This document shows positions 37,765-46,021 of a stretch of DNA of 64,000 nucleotides, piece after piece. The position numbers and the translations under genes were made by a program. Numbering within the stretch: position 1 is the first letter of the stretch; each line of letters starts with the position of its first letter. The stretch lies in NCBI RefSeq assembly GCF_005863245.1, contig NZ_VBUT01000010.1, positions 1-64,000 of the forward strand, read 5' to 3'. The notes beneath the pieces were generated by a model. It searched no databases, was not told the DNA's origin, and worked only from the letters and a program-made list of their open reading frames with translations. Source of the DNA: Nocardia cyriacigeorgica (lineage in GTDB: Bacteria; Actinomycetota; Actinomycetes; Mycobacteriales; Mycobacteriaceae).

Positions 37765-38767
37765 GCGCGCGCAGCCGTGGCGCCAGATCGCGCTGGAACA
37801 GGTCCAGGAACCGTCGCTGGTCGTGCCCCGGTGCGTGGAAGACCAGGTGGTTGAGGCCCGCGTCCAGGTACGGCTTGATCTGGGCGACGGCATCGTCGGG
37901 GTCGCTGGCCACGATCCAGCGCTTGGCGATCTGCTCGATCGGCAGCGCGTCGGCGGCGGCCTCCATCTCGATCGGATCGGTGATCGAGTGCTTCTGCTCG
38001 GCGGTCAGCGACAGCGGCGCCCAGAACCGGGTGTTCTCCAGCGCCAGTTCCGGATCGGTGTCGTAGGAGATCTTGATCTCGATCATCCGGTCGATATCGG
38101 CGACCTCGCGGCCGGCCTTGGCCGCACCCTCGGCGACGGCCGGCATCAGCTTCTCGGTGTAGAGGTCCATGCCCTTGCCGGAGGTGCAGATGAAACCGTC
38201 ACCGGCGCGGCCGGCGTACCTGGCGACCAGCGGGCCGCCGGCGGCGATGTAGACGGGGATACCGTCTTTGGGCACGTCGTAGATCGACGCGCCCACGGTG
38301 CGGTAGTACTGGCCGTCGAAATCGGTGCGCTCACCGGTCCACAGCGCGCGCATGAGCTCGACCGACTCGCGCAACCGCGCGAAACGCTCCTTGAATTCCG
38401 GCCATTCGCCGGTGTAGCCGGTGGCGATCTCGTTGAGCGCCTCGCCGGTGCCGACGCCGAGCATCACCCGGTTCGGGTACAGACAGCCCATGGTGGCGAA
38501 CGCCTGCGCGATCACCGCCGGGTTGTAGCGGTAGGTCGGGGTGAGCACGGAGGTGCCGAGCAGGATGCGCTCGGTGCGCTCACCGGCCGCGGCCATCCAG
38601 GCCAGCGAGAACGGCGCGTGCCCGCCCTTGTGCCGCCACGGCTGGAAATGGTCGCTGACCGTCGCGCTGTCGAGGCCGTGCTCCTCGGCCAGCACCGCCA
38701 GCTCCACCAGTTCCCGTGGCCCGAACTGTTCGGCCGACGCCTTGTACCCGAGTTTGAGATCCGCCAC
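37757..38767 (-). CDS. fgd1: F420-dependent glucose-6-phosphate dehydrogenase
   Basis: 336 residues, the same length as M. tuberculosis FGD1 and very similar along the whole chain: LKLGYKASAEQFGPRELVEL, SDHFQPWRH (His40-type catalytic residue), GTSVLTPTYRYNPAV, MLGVGTGEALNE, GRAGDGFICTSGKG and VFHAPGHDQRRFL. Oxidises glucose-6-phosphate while reducing F420. GTG 38767 is chosen because AGGAG lies eight bases upstream; a GTG nine bases earlier overlaps that site. The 3-prime end carries a tandem repeat. Confidence 0.96.
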   Translation of the reverse strand: MADLKLGYKASAEQFGPRELVELAVLAEEHGLDSATVSDHFQPWRHKGGHAPFSLAWMAAAGERTERILLGTSVLTPTYRYNPAVIAQAFATMGCLYPNRVMLGVGTGEALNEIATGYTGEWPEFKERFARLRESVELMRALWTGERTDFDGQYYRTVGASIYDVPKDGIPVYIAAGGPLVARYAGRAGDGFICTSGKGMDLYTEKLMPAVAEGAAKAGREVADIDRMIEIKISYDTDPELALENTRFWAPLSLTAEQKHSITDPIEMEAAADALPIEQIAKRWIVASDPDDAVAQIKPYLDAGLNHLVFHAPGHDQRRFLDLFQRDLAPRLRALG

Positions 38768-39225
38768 CTGCGCCACTCCTGTCGCTTCGTGCGGGATTAC
38801 CGCACACCATCGCATCGCTTGCGCGATCGCCCGATACAGCCGAGGGCCGCCGGGGATTGTTCCCGGCGCCGCGTCCGATATCGCTGACCGCACTTCACTC
38901 GGCGCGGTCCGCCCTCGACCATAACCAGCGGGGCGCGGCTGCTGAACCCCGCCGGGTGAATCGCTGGTCCTCGAACGCCACACGCCCGGTCGGGCCGAGC
39001 GATGTCGCGGTAGCGGGCCTGCGCTGATCTCTACGGTCTACCGCCCGCCACGCAGCAGGTGACCGCCCGGTCCGCCTGAGCCCGCGCGCGCCGGCGTTGC
39101 CCGGGCGCCTGTCATGGCGGATCCCGATATTCGCCAGGTGCTCGTCGTCGCGCCACGGGCGCACACCACCGTGATGTGTCACGCAATGCGCGCCGCAGCG
39201 CATTCGATAGCGGACAATTGGCCGG
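38768..39225. other. 458-base intergenic region between fgd1 and a HAD phosphatase gene
   Basis: Divergent promoter region for fgd1 (minus) and the HAD gene (plus). A short hairpin, GTGCGG (38789-38794) with CCGCAC (38800-38805), lies 22 bases upstream of the fgd1 start. Open frames on the minus strand (around 38895-39203) have no ribosome site and low-complexity translations, so I do not call a gene. No tRNA or other RNA was recognised. Confidence 0.5.
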
Positions 39226-40026
39226 GTGACCTCCGCAGACGATCGGATCCTTTCCTACCTGACCGATATGGACGGTGTGCTCGTGCACGAGGATCATCTG
39301 ATCCCCGGCGCCGACGAGTTCCTCGCCGAGCTGCGGGACAAGGAGATCCCGTTCCTGGTCCTCACCAACAACTCCATCCGCACGCCCCGCGATCTCCAGG
39401 CCAGGCTGCGCCACAGCGGTCTCGACATCCCGGAGTCGGCGATCTGGACCTCCGCGCTGGCCACGGCCACCTTCCTCAACGACCAACGCCCCGAGGGCAC
39501 CGCCTATGTGGTCGGCGAATCCGGGCTGACCACGGCGTTGCACGAGATCGGCTACGTGCTCACCGACAGCGACCCGGACTATGTGGTGCTCGGCGAGACC
39601 CGCACGTATTCGTTCGAGGCGATCACCACCGCGATCCGGCTGGTCGAGCGCGGCGCCCGGTTCATCGCCACCAACCCCGACGCCACCGGCCCCTCCCGCG
39701 ACGGCGTGCTGCCCGCGACGGGTTCGGTCGCCGCCCTGATCACCCGCGCGACCGGCCGGGAGCCGTACTACGTGGGCAAACCCAATCCGCTGATGATGCG
39801 TTCGGCGCTGCGCCGCATCGGCGCGCATTCGCGCACCAGCGCCATGATCGGCGACCGCATGGACACCGACGTCATCTCCGGGATGGAGGCGGGCATGCGG
39901 ACGGTGCTGGTGACCTCGGGCATCTCCACCCGTGCCTCCGTCGAGCAGTACCCCTACCGGCCCACCCTCGTGGTGGATTCGGTCGCCGATCTCATCGGCC
40001 GTACCGAGACGCCGTTCGCCGACTGA
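39226..40026 (+). CDS. HAD-superfamily IIA phosphatase (NagD-like)
   Basis: 266 residues. HAD motif I is YLTDMDGVLVHED, motif II FLVLTNNS, the motif III lysine lies in YVGKPNPLMM and motif IV is MIGDRMDTDV. The C2-type cap between motifs II and III marks subfamily IIA, which includes NagD (UMP phosphatase) and PNPases. The substrate cannot be read. GTG 39226 begins just before the conserved first strand. The thioesterase gene starts 72 bases downstream on the same strand. Confidence 0.88.
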   Translation: MTSADDRILSYLTDMDGVLVHEDHLIPGADEFLAELRDKEIPFLVLTNNSIRTPRDLQARLRHSGLDIPESAIWTSALATATFLNDQRPEGTAYVVGESGLTTALHEIGYVLTDSDPDYVVLGETRTYSFEAITTAIRLVERGARFIATNPDATGPSRDGVLPATGSVAALITRATGREPYYVGKPNPLMMRSALRRIGAHSRTSAMIGDRMDTDVISGMEAGMRTVLVTSGISTRASVEQYPYRPTLVVDSVADLIGRTETPFAD

Positions 40027-40098
40027 ACGGGCAGCCCTGCGGAAACCGGCACGTGTTACGTTCGCAGAACGAACGATCGCGCGAAGGGTGCCGACGGG

Positions 40099-40884
40099 AT
40101 GTTCAGTTTCTTCACCAGCGATGGGGACCTGCTGGTCCCGGAGAAGCTCGCGGTCAGCCGCTGGTCGCCGAACCAGATCGGCGGCACCGGGGTCTGCGGG
40201 GCGCTGGGCCGTCAGCTGGAGACGCATTGCCCGGCGGGCTTCGTCCCGGCCCGGATGACAGCGGATCTGTTCCGTCCGGTGCTGAACGAGCCGCTCGCGG
40301 TGCGCAGCGAGGTGGTGCGCGAGGGTAAGCGGATCCTCGTGGCCGATGCCCGCGTCATCCAGAACGACGAGGTACGCGCCCGCGCGACCGCGGTGTTCCT
40401 GACCACCGGTTCCGAGCCGCCCGGCCAGGTGTGGAGCCAGGATCTGGACCTGCCGGTGCCGCAGCGGCGGCTCTCGCCCGAGGGTGAGCGCGGCATGTTC
40501 AAGAGCGGCGACCGGGAGTGGTCGCAGGACATCGCCGCGAACCAGAACGCCGACCGCAAGGTTTCCTGGCACGGCCTGCCGCCGCTGGTCGCGGGCGAGG
40601 AGCTCACGCCGTTCCAGCGGGCGGCCATCCTCGGCGACTCCACCAACCACGTCTGCCATTGGGGCTCCGATGGCCAGGGCTACATCAACGCCGATATGAC
40701 CCTCACCCTCGCGCGCCTGCCGATCGGCCACGAACTCGGCCTGCGCGCCGACAACACCATTGCCTCGGCGGGCATTTCGGTCGGCACGGCCACCCTCTAC
40801 GACCGCACCGGACCGATCGGCACCTGCGTCGTCACCGCCCTCTCCAACGCCAACCGCCAGATCGATTTCACCGCCCCACGCTGA
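40099..40884 (+). CDS. acyl-CoA thioesterase-like double hot-dog protein
   Basis: 261 residues with two hot-dog halves: the first with MTADLFRPVLNEPLAVRSEVVREGKRILVADARV, the second with NADMTLTLARLPIGHELGLR and SVGTATLYDRTGPIGTCV. This is the TesB-like thioesterase arrangement common in actinobacteria. It probably hydrolyses acyl-CoA, chain length unknown. ATG 40099 has GGGTGCCGACGGG upstream, a weak ribosome site. It converges with the MarR gene with a 13-base gap. Confidence 0.75.
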   Translation: MFSFFTSDGDLLVPEKLAVSRWSPNQIGGTGVCGALGRQLETHCPAGFVPARMTADLFRPVLNEPLAVRSEVVREGKRILVADARVIQNDEVRARATAVFLTTGSEPPGQVWSQDLDLPVPQRRLSPEGERGMFKSGDREWSQDIAANQNADRKVSWHGLPPLVAGEELTPFQRAAILGDSTNHVCHWGSDGQGYINADMTLTLARLPIGHELGLRADNTIASAGISVGTATLYDRTGPIGTCVVTALSNANRQIDFTAPR

Positions 40885-40897
40885 CCGATTCGCGGCT

Positions 40898-41374
40898 TCA
40901 CTCCCCTGGCGAGCCGATGGCGTCGAGTGCTTCGCTGAGGCGGACGAGGGCCGCGACGGTCGGCGCGAAGTCCGGGCCGAGTTCGTCGGCCAGGCGCTGG
41001 GCCACGGCCGCGTGTTGCGGGCGGATCCTGGCGATGGCTTCGCGGCCGGCTTCGGTGACGGCGACCAGTTTGGCGCGGCGATGGGCGGGGTTGGGGCGGT
41101 ATTCGGCCAGCCCTTTGTCGACCAGCAGATCGGCGATGCGCTGCACGCTCTGGCGGGTGATGCCCATGGCGCGGGCGATGCCGGCCACCGACAGCGGGCC
41201 GCGCAGCACGGCGCCGAGCACCTGCCACCACGCGGCGGTCATCCCCGCCGGGGCGGCCAATTCCTCGGCGATGGTGAGGAATTGGCCGTTCAACCGGAAG
41301 GTGGTGATGGCGGCGGTGCTGAACAGATCCTGCTCGGCGTGCGCGGCGACAGGCCGCTCGGGCTCGACACTCAC
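40898..41374 (-). CDS. MarR-family regulator coupled to a DJ-1 protein
   Basis: 158 residues with a winged helix (GPLSVAGIARAMGITRQSVQRIADLLVDKGL, then the wing RRAKLVAVTEAG). GTG 41374 overlaps the stop of the DJ-1/PfpI gene, so both come from one transcript. A double 16-base palindrome sits exactly at the start of the operon and is the probable binding site, implying autoregulation. Many MarR proteins of this kind respond to phenolics, oxidants or electrophiles; the ligand here is unknown. Confidence 0.88.
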   Translation of the reverse strand: MSVEPERPVAAHAEQDLFSTAAITTFRLNGQFLTIAEELAAPAGMTAAWWQVLGAVLRGPLSVAGIARAMGITRQSVQRIADLLVDKGLAEYRPNPAHRRAKLVAVTEAGREAIARIRPQHAAVAQRLADELGPDFAPTVAALVRLSEALDAIGSPGE

Positions 41375-42006
41375 GAGGCCGCCCGCGCCTCCCACTCGGC
41401 CAGCACGGGGTACGCCGACGCGTCGCGCTGGGCGAACAGCCGGTACCACGCGTCCAGGATGTGCGGCTCGAACAGGCGGAGCTCGGCGAAGATCTCGCGG
41501 GCGAACTCCCACGGCGCGGCTGGACCCGCGGTGATCAGACCGCGATCGGTCACCGCCGGGGCGTCGACGTAGTTGCCCGCGCCCGCGTATCCGCTGGCGG
41601 CGAGGTATTCGGCCGCGCCGCTGGTGTGTTTGCGGTCGTCGAGCAGGCCCTCCTTGGCCAGACCGAAGGTGGCACCGCAGATGGCGGCGACCGGAACACC
41701 CGCTTCGAGGAATTTCCTTGCCGCGTAGGCGAATCCGCTGAGTCCGCCGCGATCCCACAGTTCCGATCCCGGCAGGATCAGCAGCGCACTGTCGTCGGCG
41801 TCGAGTTCGGCCAGGGCCAGATCGGGCACGATGCGCATCCCGCCCATGGTGGTCACGGTCTCCCCGAGCGGTGCGACAGTGCGGACCTGAAAGCTGCCGG
41901 GTTCGCGCTGCAAACCCGTGTTGTGGTTGATCTGCGCGATCGCCGCACCAACCTCCCAATCGGCGAGCAGATCGTAAACGGCTACATGCACTGTCTTCGT
42001 GGTCAT
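41371..42006 (-). CDS. DJ-1/PfpI-family protein
   Basis: 211 residues of class I glutamine amidotransferase-like fold. The nucleophile elbow is AAICGATFGLA with Cys110, and Glu in ILPGSELW supplies the conserved acidic partner of DJ-1 proteins. Members act as glyoxalases, deglycases, chaperones or isocyanide hydratases, and the exact reaction cannot be read. Start ATG 42006 has no ribosome binding site because the operator abuts it; the mRNA may be leaderless. Followed by a coupled MarR gene. Confidence 0.82.
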   Translation of the reverse strand: MTTKTVHVAVYDLLADWEVGAAIAQINHNTGLQREPGSFQVRTVAPLGETVTTMGGMRIVPDLALAELDADDSALLILPGSELWDRGGLSGFAYAARKFLEAGVPVAAICGATFGLAKEGLLDDRKHTSGAAEYLAASGYAGAGNYVDAPAVTDRGLITAGPAAPWEFAREIFAELRLFEPHILDAWYRLFAQRDASAYPVLAEWEARAAS

Positions 42007-42041
42007 GACAGTATGCTGTCATGTTTGACAGCATACTGTCA
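42006..42041 (-). promoter_or_regulatory. double palindromic operator of the DJ-1/MarR operon
   Basis: TGACAGTATGCTGTCA (42006-42021) and TGACAGCATACTGTCA (42026-42041) are exact reverse complements separated by TGTT, and each half is itself a TGACAG-N4-CTGTCA palindrome. On the minus strand the array contains a TTGACA that could be a -35 box. It touches the ATG of the DJ-1 gene. Two MarR dimers could bind side by side. Confidence 0.8.
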
Positions 42042-42055
42042 ATGGTTCGAGTGCG

Positions 42056-42090
42056 AAAAAGGCCGGCGCCCGCAGTGGGCACCGGCCTTT
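42056..42090 (-). terminator. rho-independent terminator after metZ
   Basis: On the minus strand, GGCCGGTGCCC pairs with GGGCGCCGGCC with one mismatch and is followed by TTTTT. It begins 17 bases after the metZ stop and separates the metZ operon from the DJ-1/MarR promoter. AAAGG/CCTTT flanks could also let it work from the other side. Confidence 0.85.
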
Positions 42091-42106
42091 CCGCAGGGTA
42101 AGAGCC

Positions 42107-43321
42107 TCAGCTCAGCGCGTGCTCCAGATCCCCGAGCAGATCCTCCACATCCTCGAGCCCCACCGAGATCCGCACGACACCGTCGGTCAGCCCGATGGTG
42201 GCGCGCCCTTCCGGGCCCATCGCCCGATGGGTGGTGGTGGCCGGATGGGTGATGAGGGTCTTCGCGTCGCCCAGGTTGTTGGACAGGTCGACGATGCGCA
42301 GCCGGTTCAGCACCTCGAAGGCGCGCTTCTTCGCCTCGTGCTCGGGCGCCTTCAACTCGAAGGTGACCACGGTGCCGCCGCCGCTCATCTGGCTCGCGGC
42401 CAGATCGTATTGCGGATGTGATTCCAGGAAGGGGTATTTCACCCAGCTGACGGCGTCGTTGCCCTCCAGGAACCGCGCGATCCGCAGGGCGGATTCGGTC
42501 GAATGCTTCACCCGCAGCGGCATGGTCTCCAGGCCCTTGAGCAGCGTCCACGCGTTGAACGGGCTCAAGGCCGGGCCGGTGTGGCGCATCAGATTCTTGA
42601 CCGGACCGCCGATGTAGTCCTCGGAACCGAGGATCGCGCCGCCGAGCACCCGGCCCTGCCCGTCGATGTGTTTGGTGCCCGAATACACCACCACATCGGC
42701 GCCGAGTTCGAAGCCGCGTTGCAGTAGAGGCGTCGCGAAGACGTTGTCCAGCACCACCTTCGCACCCGCAGCATGAGCCAGCTCGCTCACCCGCCGCACA
42801 TCGACCAGGGTCTGCATCGGGTTGGCGGGCGTCTCGAAGAACACCGCGGTGGTCGGCACCGACAGCGCCTGCTCCCACTGGTCGAGATCCTCGCCGTCGA
42901 CGAACACCGTCTCCACGCCCCAGCGCGGCAGGATCTCGTTGCACACCACGAAACAGGAACCGAACAGGCTCCGCGCGGCCACCAGCCGGTCACCCGCACC
43001 GAGCAGCGCGCCGAGCGCGGTGAAGACCGCGGCCATGCCGCTGGCGGTGGCGAAGCACGCCTCGGCGCCGTCGATCAGCCGCATCCGCTCCTCGAAGGTG
43101 GCGACCGTCGGGTTGCCGTAGCGGGAGTAGACGAAATGCTCGACGTCGCCGGTGAAGGCCGCCTCGGCCGCCTCGGCGCTCTCGTAGACGAAACCCGAGG
43201 TCAGATACAGCGCTTCGGAAGTCTCCTCGAACCCCGAACGCCGCAGGCCGCCACGCACGCCGAGGGTGGCCGGGCCGACCCCCTCCGGCAGCGGCCGGTC
43301 GAACGCGCCGCCGGTGATCAC
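42107..43321 (-). CDS. metZ: O-succinylhomoserine sulfhydrylase
   Basis: 404 residues of the Cys/Met PLP family. The PLP lysine is Lys217 in VVYSGTKHIDGQGRVLGG; other marks are YSRYGNPTVATFEERM, ATASGMAAVF and TGPALSPFNAW. It makes homocysteine from O-succinylhomoserine and sulfide. GTG 43321 overlaps the rhodanese stop (GTGA). The gene order rhodanese-metZ is that of M. tuberculosis Rv0390-Rv0391, and the operon has a SAM-IV riboswitch, so expression should fall when SAM is plentiful. Confidence 0.93.
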   Translation of the reverse strand: MITGGAFDRPLPEGVGPATLGVRGGLRRSGFEETSEALYLTSGFVYESAEAAEAAFTGDVEHFVYSRYGNPTVATFEERMRLIDGAEACFATASGMAAVFTALGALLGAGDRLVAARSLFGSCFVVCNEILPRWGVETVFVDGEDLDQWEQALSVPTTAVFFETPANPMQTLVDVRRVSELAHAAGAKVVLDNVFATPLLQRGFELGADVVVYSGTKHIDGQGRVLGGAILGSEDYIGGPVKNLMRHTGPALSPFNAWTLLKGLETMPLRVKHSTESALRIARFLEGNDAVSWVKYPFLESHPQYDLAASQMSGGGTVVTFELKAPEHEAKKRAFEVLNRLRIVDLSNNLGDAKTLITHPATTTHRAMGPEGRATIGLTDGVVRISVGLEDVEDLLGDLEHALS

Positions 43322-43734
43322 GACTGCCGCCAGGGCAGGCCGTCGGCACGCCAGCCGGCGCCACCGCGGTGACCGAACTCGTCGAGCGGGCCCTCGAAAC
43401 CCTCGCTGACGTTGTACGACGGCTCGATGCCCGCACTGGTCGCCAGGGCGGCGGCATGCGCCGAACGCTGACCGGAGCGACACAGGAACACCACCGGGGC
43501 ATCCGGATCGCGCCCGTCGAGGATGGTGCGCAGCTGCTGCGCGAAATCGGGATTGCGCGCGCCGGTGCCGTCGACCCATTCGATCAGCACGGTCTGCCGG
43601 TCGATGGCGCTGGTGTCCGGGATGCCGACGAATTTCCATTCGGCCTCGGTCCGCACGTCCACCAGGACCGCTCGGGGATCGTCGCGCAAAATCTCCCACG
43701 CCTGTTTCGGGGTGATGTCGCCGGCATAAGTCAT
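43318..43734 (-). CDS. rhodanese-domain sulfurtransferase
   Basis: 138 residues, single rhodanese domain. The active-site loop is FLCRSGQRS with Cys85; AVLVDVRTEAEW and WVDGTGARNPDF are typical. It probably carries sulfane sulfur for the coupled O-succinylhomoserine sulfhydrylase. The frame extends upstream to 43860, but that part is the SAM-IV riboswitch; ATG 43734 has GGAAGG nine bases upstream. It is the first gene of the operon. Confidence 0.92.
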   Translation of the reverse strand: MTYAGDITPKQAWEILRDDPRAVLVDVRTEAEWKFVGIPDTSAIDRQTVLIEWVDGTGARNPDFAQQLRTILDGRDPDAPVVFLCRSGQRSAHAAALATSAGIEPSYNVSEGFEGPLDEFGHRGGAGWRADGLPWRQS

Positions 43735-43785
43735 GTGTGGCACCTTCCTCGAGAATCCGCACTTGCCGCATCTGGCTTCGATGCG

Positions 43786-43869
43786 CGCCAGGTCGTCACC
43801 CGGAGCACCCCACCGCGGAGGAGGGTTGCCGGCCAGCAAGCCGGGGCTTGACGCTGGCACTCATGACCT
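43786..43869 (-). ncRNA. SAM-IV riboswitch controlling rhodanese-metZ
   Basis: On the minus strand the leader reads GGTCATGAGTGCCAGC, then AGCCCCGGCTTGCTGGCC, GGCAACCCTCC, GCGGTGGGGTGC, and closes with GGGTGACGACCTGGC. These are the blocks I recall for SAM-IV aptamers, found almost only in actinobacteria ahead of methionine genes: a P1 stem of GGTC with GACC, the GCCAGC/GCTGGC stem and the invariant GGCAACCCTCC and GGTGGGGTGC. It ends about 50 bases before the rhodanese start, which fits control of translation or early termination. Confidence 0.88.
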
Positions 43870-43888
43870 GAAATGAGATTGCCTGGCC

Positions 43889-43911
43889 GGGGGTTGCCCT
43901 GTCAAACCCCC
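43889..43911 (-). terminator. 7-bp hairpin downstream of the membrane protein gene
   Basis: GGGGGTT (43889-43895) pairs with AACCCCC (43905-43911) around nine bases; an overlapping stem GCCCTG/CAGGGC (43896-43901, 43915-43920) could form instead. It lies 22 bases after the stop of the 43934 gene and 20 bases before the SAM-IV element, so it likely separates the two transcripts. Confidence 0.55.
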
Positions 43912-43933
43912 GATCAGGGCGTTGCGCTGGGGT

Positions 43934-44404
43934 TCAGTGGCAGACCAGCCAGGTGCTGTCGACCCGTTTCAGCGTCCAGGTTCCGGTCGCTTCGGTGCCG
44001 TCGACCTTGCTGGTGACGGTGGCCGTCGCGCGATCGCCCTCGACCTTCACATCCTCGAGTTTCGTGATTTCTACGGCTTTTCCGGTCTCGCCCTCGTCCA
44101 GCCTGCCCGCCATCGGCGAACGCTTCGGATCGAAGTCCGGGCAGACCGCTTCCTCCGGCGGCAGCAGGCCGTAGCGGGAACTCACCTCGCCGAAGTCACG
44201 CACCGCGGCGGCCACCCGGTCGGCCTCTGTGACATTTTTCTCAACCGGCGAGACCAGCTCGGCGATGACGATGACGGCGAGCACGAACGCCGCGATCACC
44301 GCGGCGATGATGAACGGCGCCATCGACCGGGTCGAATCCTCGGATTCGCGCTCGTCGGCCGGTTCGCGCCGGGCCTGGCCCGGATCGGGCTGCTGATCGC
44401 TCAT
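43934..44404 (-). CDS. membrane-anchored protein of unknown function
   Basis: 156 residues: a polar N-terminus of 28 residues, one membrane helix (APFIIAAVIAAFVLAVIVIAEL) and an outside domain with strands typical of a small cystatin/NTF2-like fold (DVKVEGDRATATVTSKVDG, then TGTWTLKRVDSTWLVCH). Similar small Lumazine-binding-like or DUF4878-like domains are common in mycobacteria. It is divergent from fprA, with an IdeR-type box between them about 100 bases upstream, so it could also be iron-regulated. Confidence 0.7.
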   Translation of the reverse strand: MSDQQPDPGQARREPADERESEDSTRSMAPFIIAAVIAAFVLAVIVIAELVSPVEKNVTEADRVAAAVRDFGEVSSRYGLLPPEEAVCPDFDPKRSPMAGRLDEGETGKAVEITKLEDVKVEGDRATATVTSKVDGTEATGTWTLKRVDSTWLVCH

Positions 44405-44503
44405 GAGCTGATGATCCCTTGGTCCCCCGAGGCCGCTCGCGAGGCCCCCGATAGAATCGGCGGGATCGCGGCCGGTGCCGTGCAGGTGAAATCCAGCCGT
44501 GCG

Positions 44504-44522
44504 TCAAGTTAGCCTAAGCTAA
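44504..44522. promoter_or_regulatory. IdeR/DtxR iron box upstream of fprA
   Basis: TCAAGTTAGCCTAAGCTAA agrees with the 19-base consensus TTAGGTTAGCCTAACCTAA at 16 positions, including the whole central TTAGCCTAA core. It lies 47 bases upstream of the fprA start and also ahead of the divergent membrane protein gene. IdeR represses genes of this type when iron is sufficient. Confidence 0.75.
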
Positions 44523-44569
44523 ACACCGACGCCCATTAACTGTCTCGACCAATAAGGTGCGCGTAAACG

Positions 44570-45961
44570 ATGACCGAACAGACCGCAGCTGCACGCCCGC
44601 TCCGCATCGCGATCGTGGGTGCCGGACCGGCCGGTATCTACGCCGCCGACGCGTTGATGAAGTCGGATGCGGATGTGTCCATCGACCTGTATGAGCGCAT
44701 GCCCGCGCCGTTCGGCCTGATCCGCTACGGCGTCGCGCCCGACCATCCGCGCATCAAGGGCATCATCACCGCCCTGCACAAGGTGCTCGACAAGCCGCAG
44801 GTGCGCCTGCTCGGCAATATCGACTACGGCTCCGACATCACCCTCGACGACCTGCGCGTCTACTACGACGCGGTGATCTTCTCCACCGGCGCCAACGCCG
44901 ACCGCGCCCTGCCCATCCCCGGCATCGACCTGGACGGCTCCTACGGCGCCGCCGACTTCGTCTCCTGGTACGACGGCCACCCGGACGTGCCGCGCACCTG
45001 GCCGCTGGACGCGGAGAAGGTCGCCGTCCTCGGTGTCGGCAACGTCGCGCTCGACATCGCGCGCGTGCTCGCCAAGACCGGCGACGAGCTGCTGCCGACG
45101 GAGATCCCGCCGAACGTCTACAAGGGCCTCAAGGAGAACAAGGCCGTCGAGGTGCACGTCTTCGGCCGCCGCGGCCCGGCGCAGGCCAAGTTCACCCCGC
45201 TGGAGCTTCGCGAACTGGATCATTCGCCGACCATCGAGGTCATCGTCGACCCCGAGGACATCGACTACGACGAGGGCTCCGAGGCCGCGCGCCGCCACTC
45301 CAAGCAGGTCGACATGGTCGCCAACACCCTCGAGCAGTGGGCCATCCGCGATCAGGGCAACCGCCCGCACCGGCTCTACCTGCACTTCTTCGAATCGCCC
45401 GCCGAGGTGATCGGCGACGAGAACGGCAAGGTCATCGGCCTCAAGACCGAACGCACCCAGCTCGACGGCACCGGCAACGTCAAGGGCACCGGCGAATACA
45501 AGACCTGGGATGTGCAGGCGGTCTACCGCGCCGTCGGCTACCTGTCGCAGAACATCAGCAACCTGCCGTTCGACGATCAGGCCGGCGTGGTGCCCAACGA
45601 GGCCGGTCGCGTACTCGCCGACGAAGACGCCGACGGCCCCGCCCGGTACATGCCCGCCACCTACGTCACCGGCTGGATCAAGCGCGGCCCGGTCGGCCTC
45701 ATCGGCCACACCAAGGGCGACGCCAACGAGACCGTGGCCTGCCTGCTCGACGACAGCAAGGACTTCACCCCCGCCCAGCGCCCCGAGCCCGAAGCGGTGA
45801 TCGAGTTCCTCGAGGGCAAGGGCATCCCGTTCACCACCTGGGACGGCTGGTACCGCCTCGACGCCCACGAGCGCGCCCTCGGCGAGCCCGAAGGCCGCGA
45901 GCGCGTCAAGGTCGTCGAGCGCGAGGACATGCTGCGCGCCAGCGAGCCGCACAAGGTCTGA
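44570..45961 (+). CDS. fprA: NADPH-ferredoxin reductase (FprA type)
   Basis: 463 residues of the adrenodoxin reductase family. FAD site IAIVGAGPAGIYAADAL at residues about 12-28, ERMPAPFGLIRYGVAPDHP, NADP site VAVLGVGNVALDIARVL and the C-terminal YVTGWIKRGPVGLIGHTKGDA. There is no ferredoxin domain, which separates it from FprB. It passes electrons from NADPH to ferredoxins for P450s and other redox enzymes. The IdeR-type box ahead of it suggests induction under iron limitation. The downstream gap contains a dispersed palindromic element. Confidence 0.93.
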   Translation: MTEQTAAARPLRIAIVGAGPAGIYAADALMKSDADVSIDLYERMPAPFGLIRYGVAPDHPRIKGIITALHKVLDKPQVRLLGNIDYGSDITLDDLRVYYDAVIFSTGANADRALPIPGIDLDGSYGAADFVSWYDGHPDVPRTWPLDAEKVAVLGVGNVALDIARVLAKTGDELLPTEIPPNVYKGLKENKAVEVHVFGRRGPAQAKFTPLELRELDHSPTIEVIVDPEDIDYDEGSEAARRHSKQVDMVANTLEQWAIRDQGNRPHRLYLHFFESPAEVIGDENGKVIGLKTERTQLDGTGNVKGTGEYKTWDVQAVYRAVGYLSQNISNLPFDDQAGVVPNEAGRVLADEDADGPARYMPATYVTGWIKRGPVGLIGHTKGDANETVACLLDDSKDFTPAQRPEPEAVIEFLEGKGIPFTTWDGWYRLDAHERALGEPEGRERVKVVEREDMLRASEPHKV

Positions 45962-46021
45962 TCACCGCCTCACTCGGTACCGGGAAACCGGACGACGGTA
46001 GACATCGGTCGGCCGGACCCC

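Noticed and set aside
43735..43860. 42-codon N-terminal extension of the rhodanese
   Set aside because: This stretch is the SAM-IV riboswitch; the conserved rhodanese sequence starts at the ATG at 43734.
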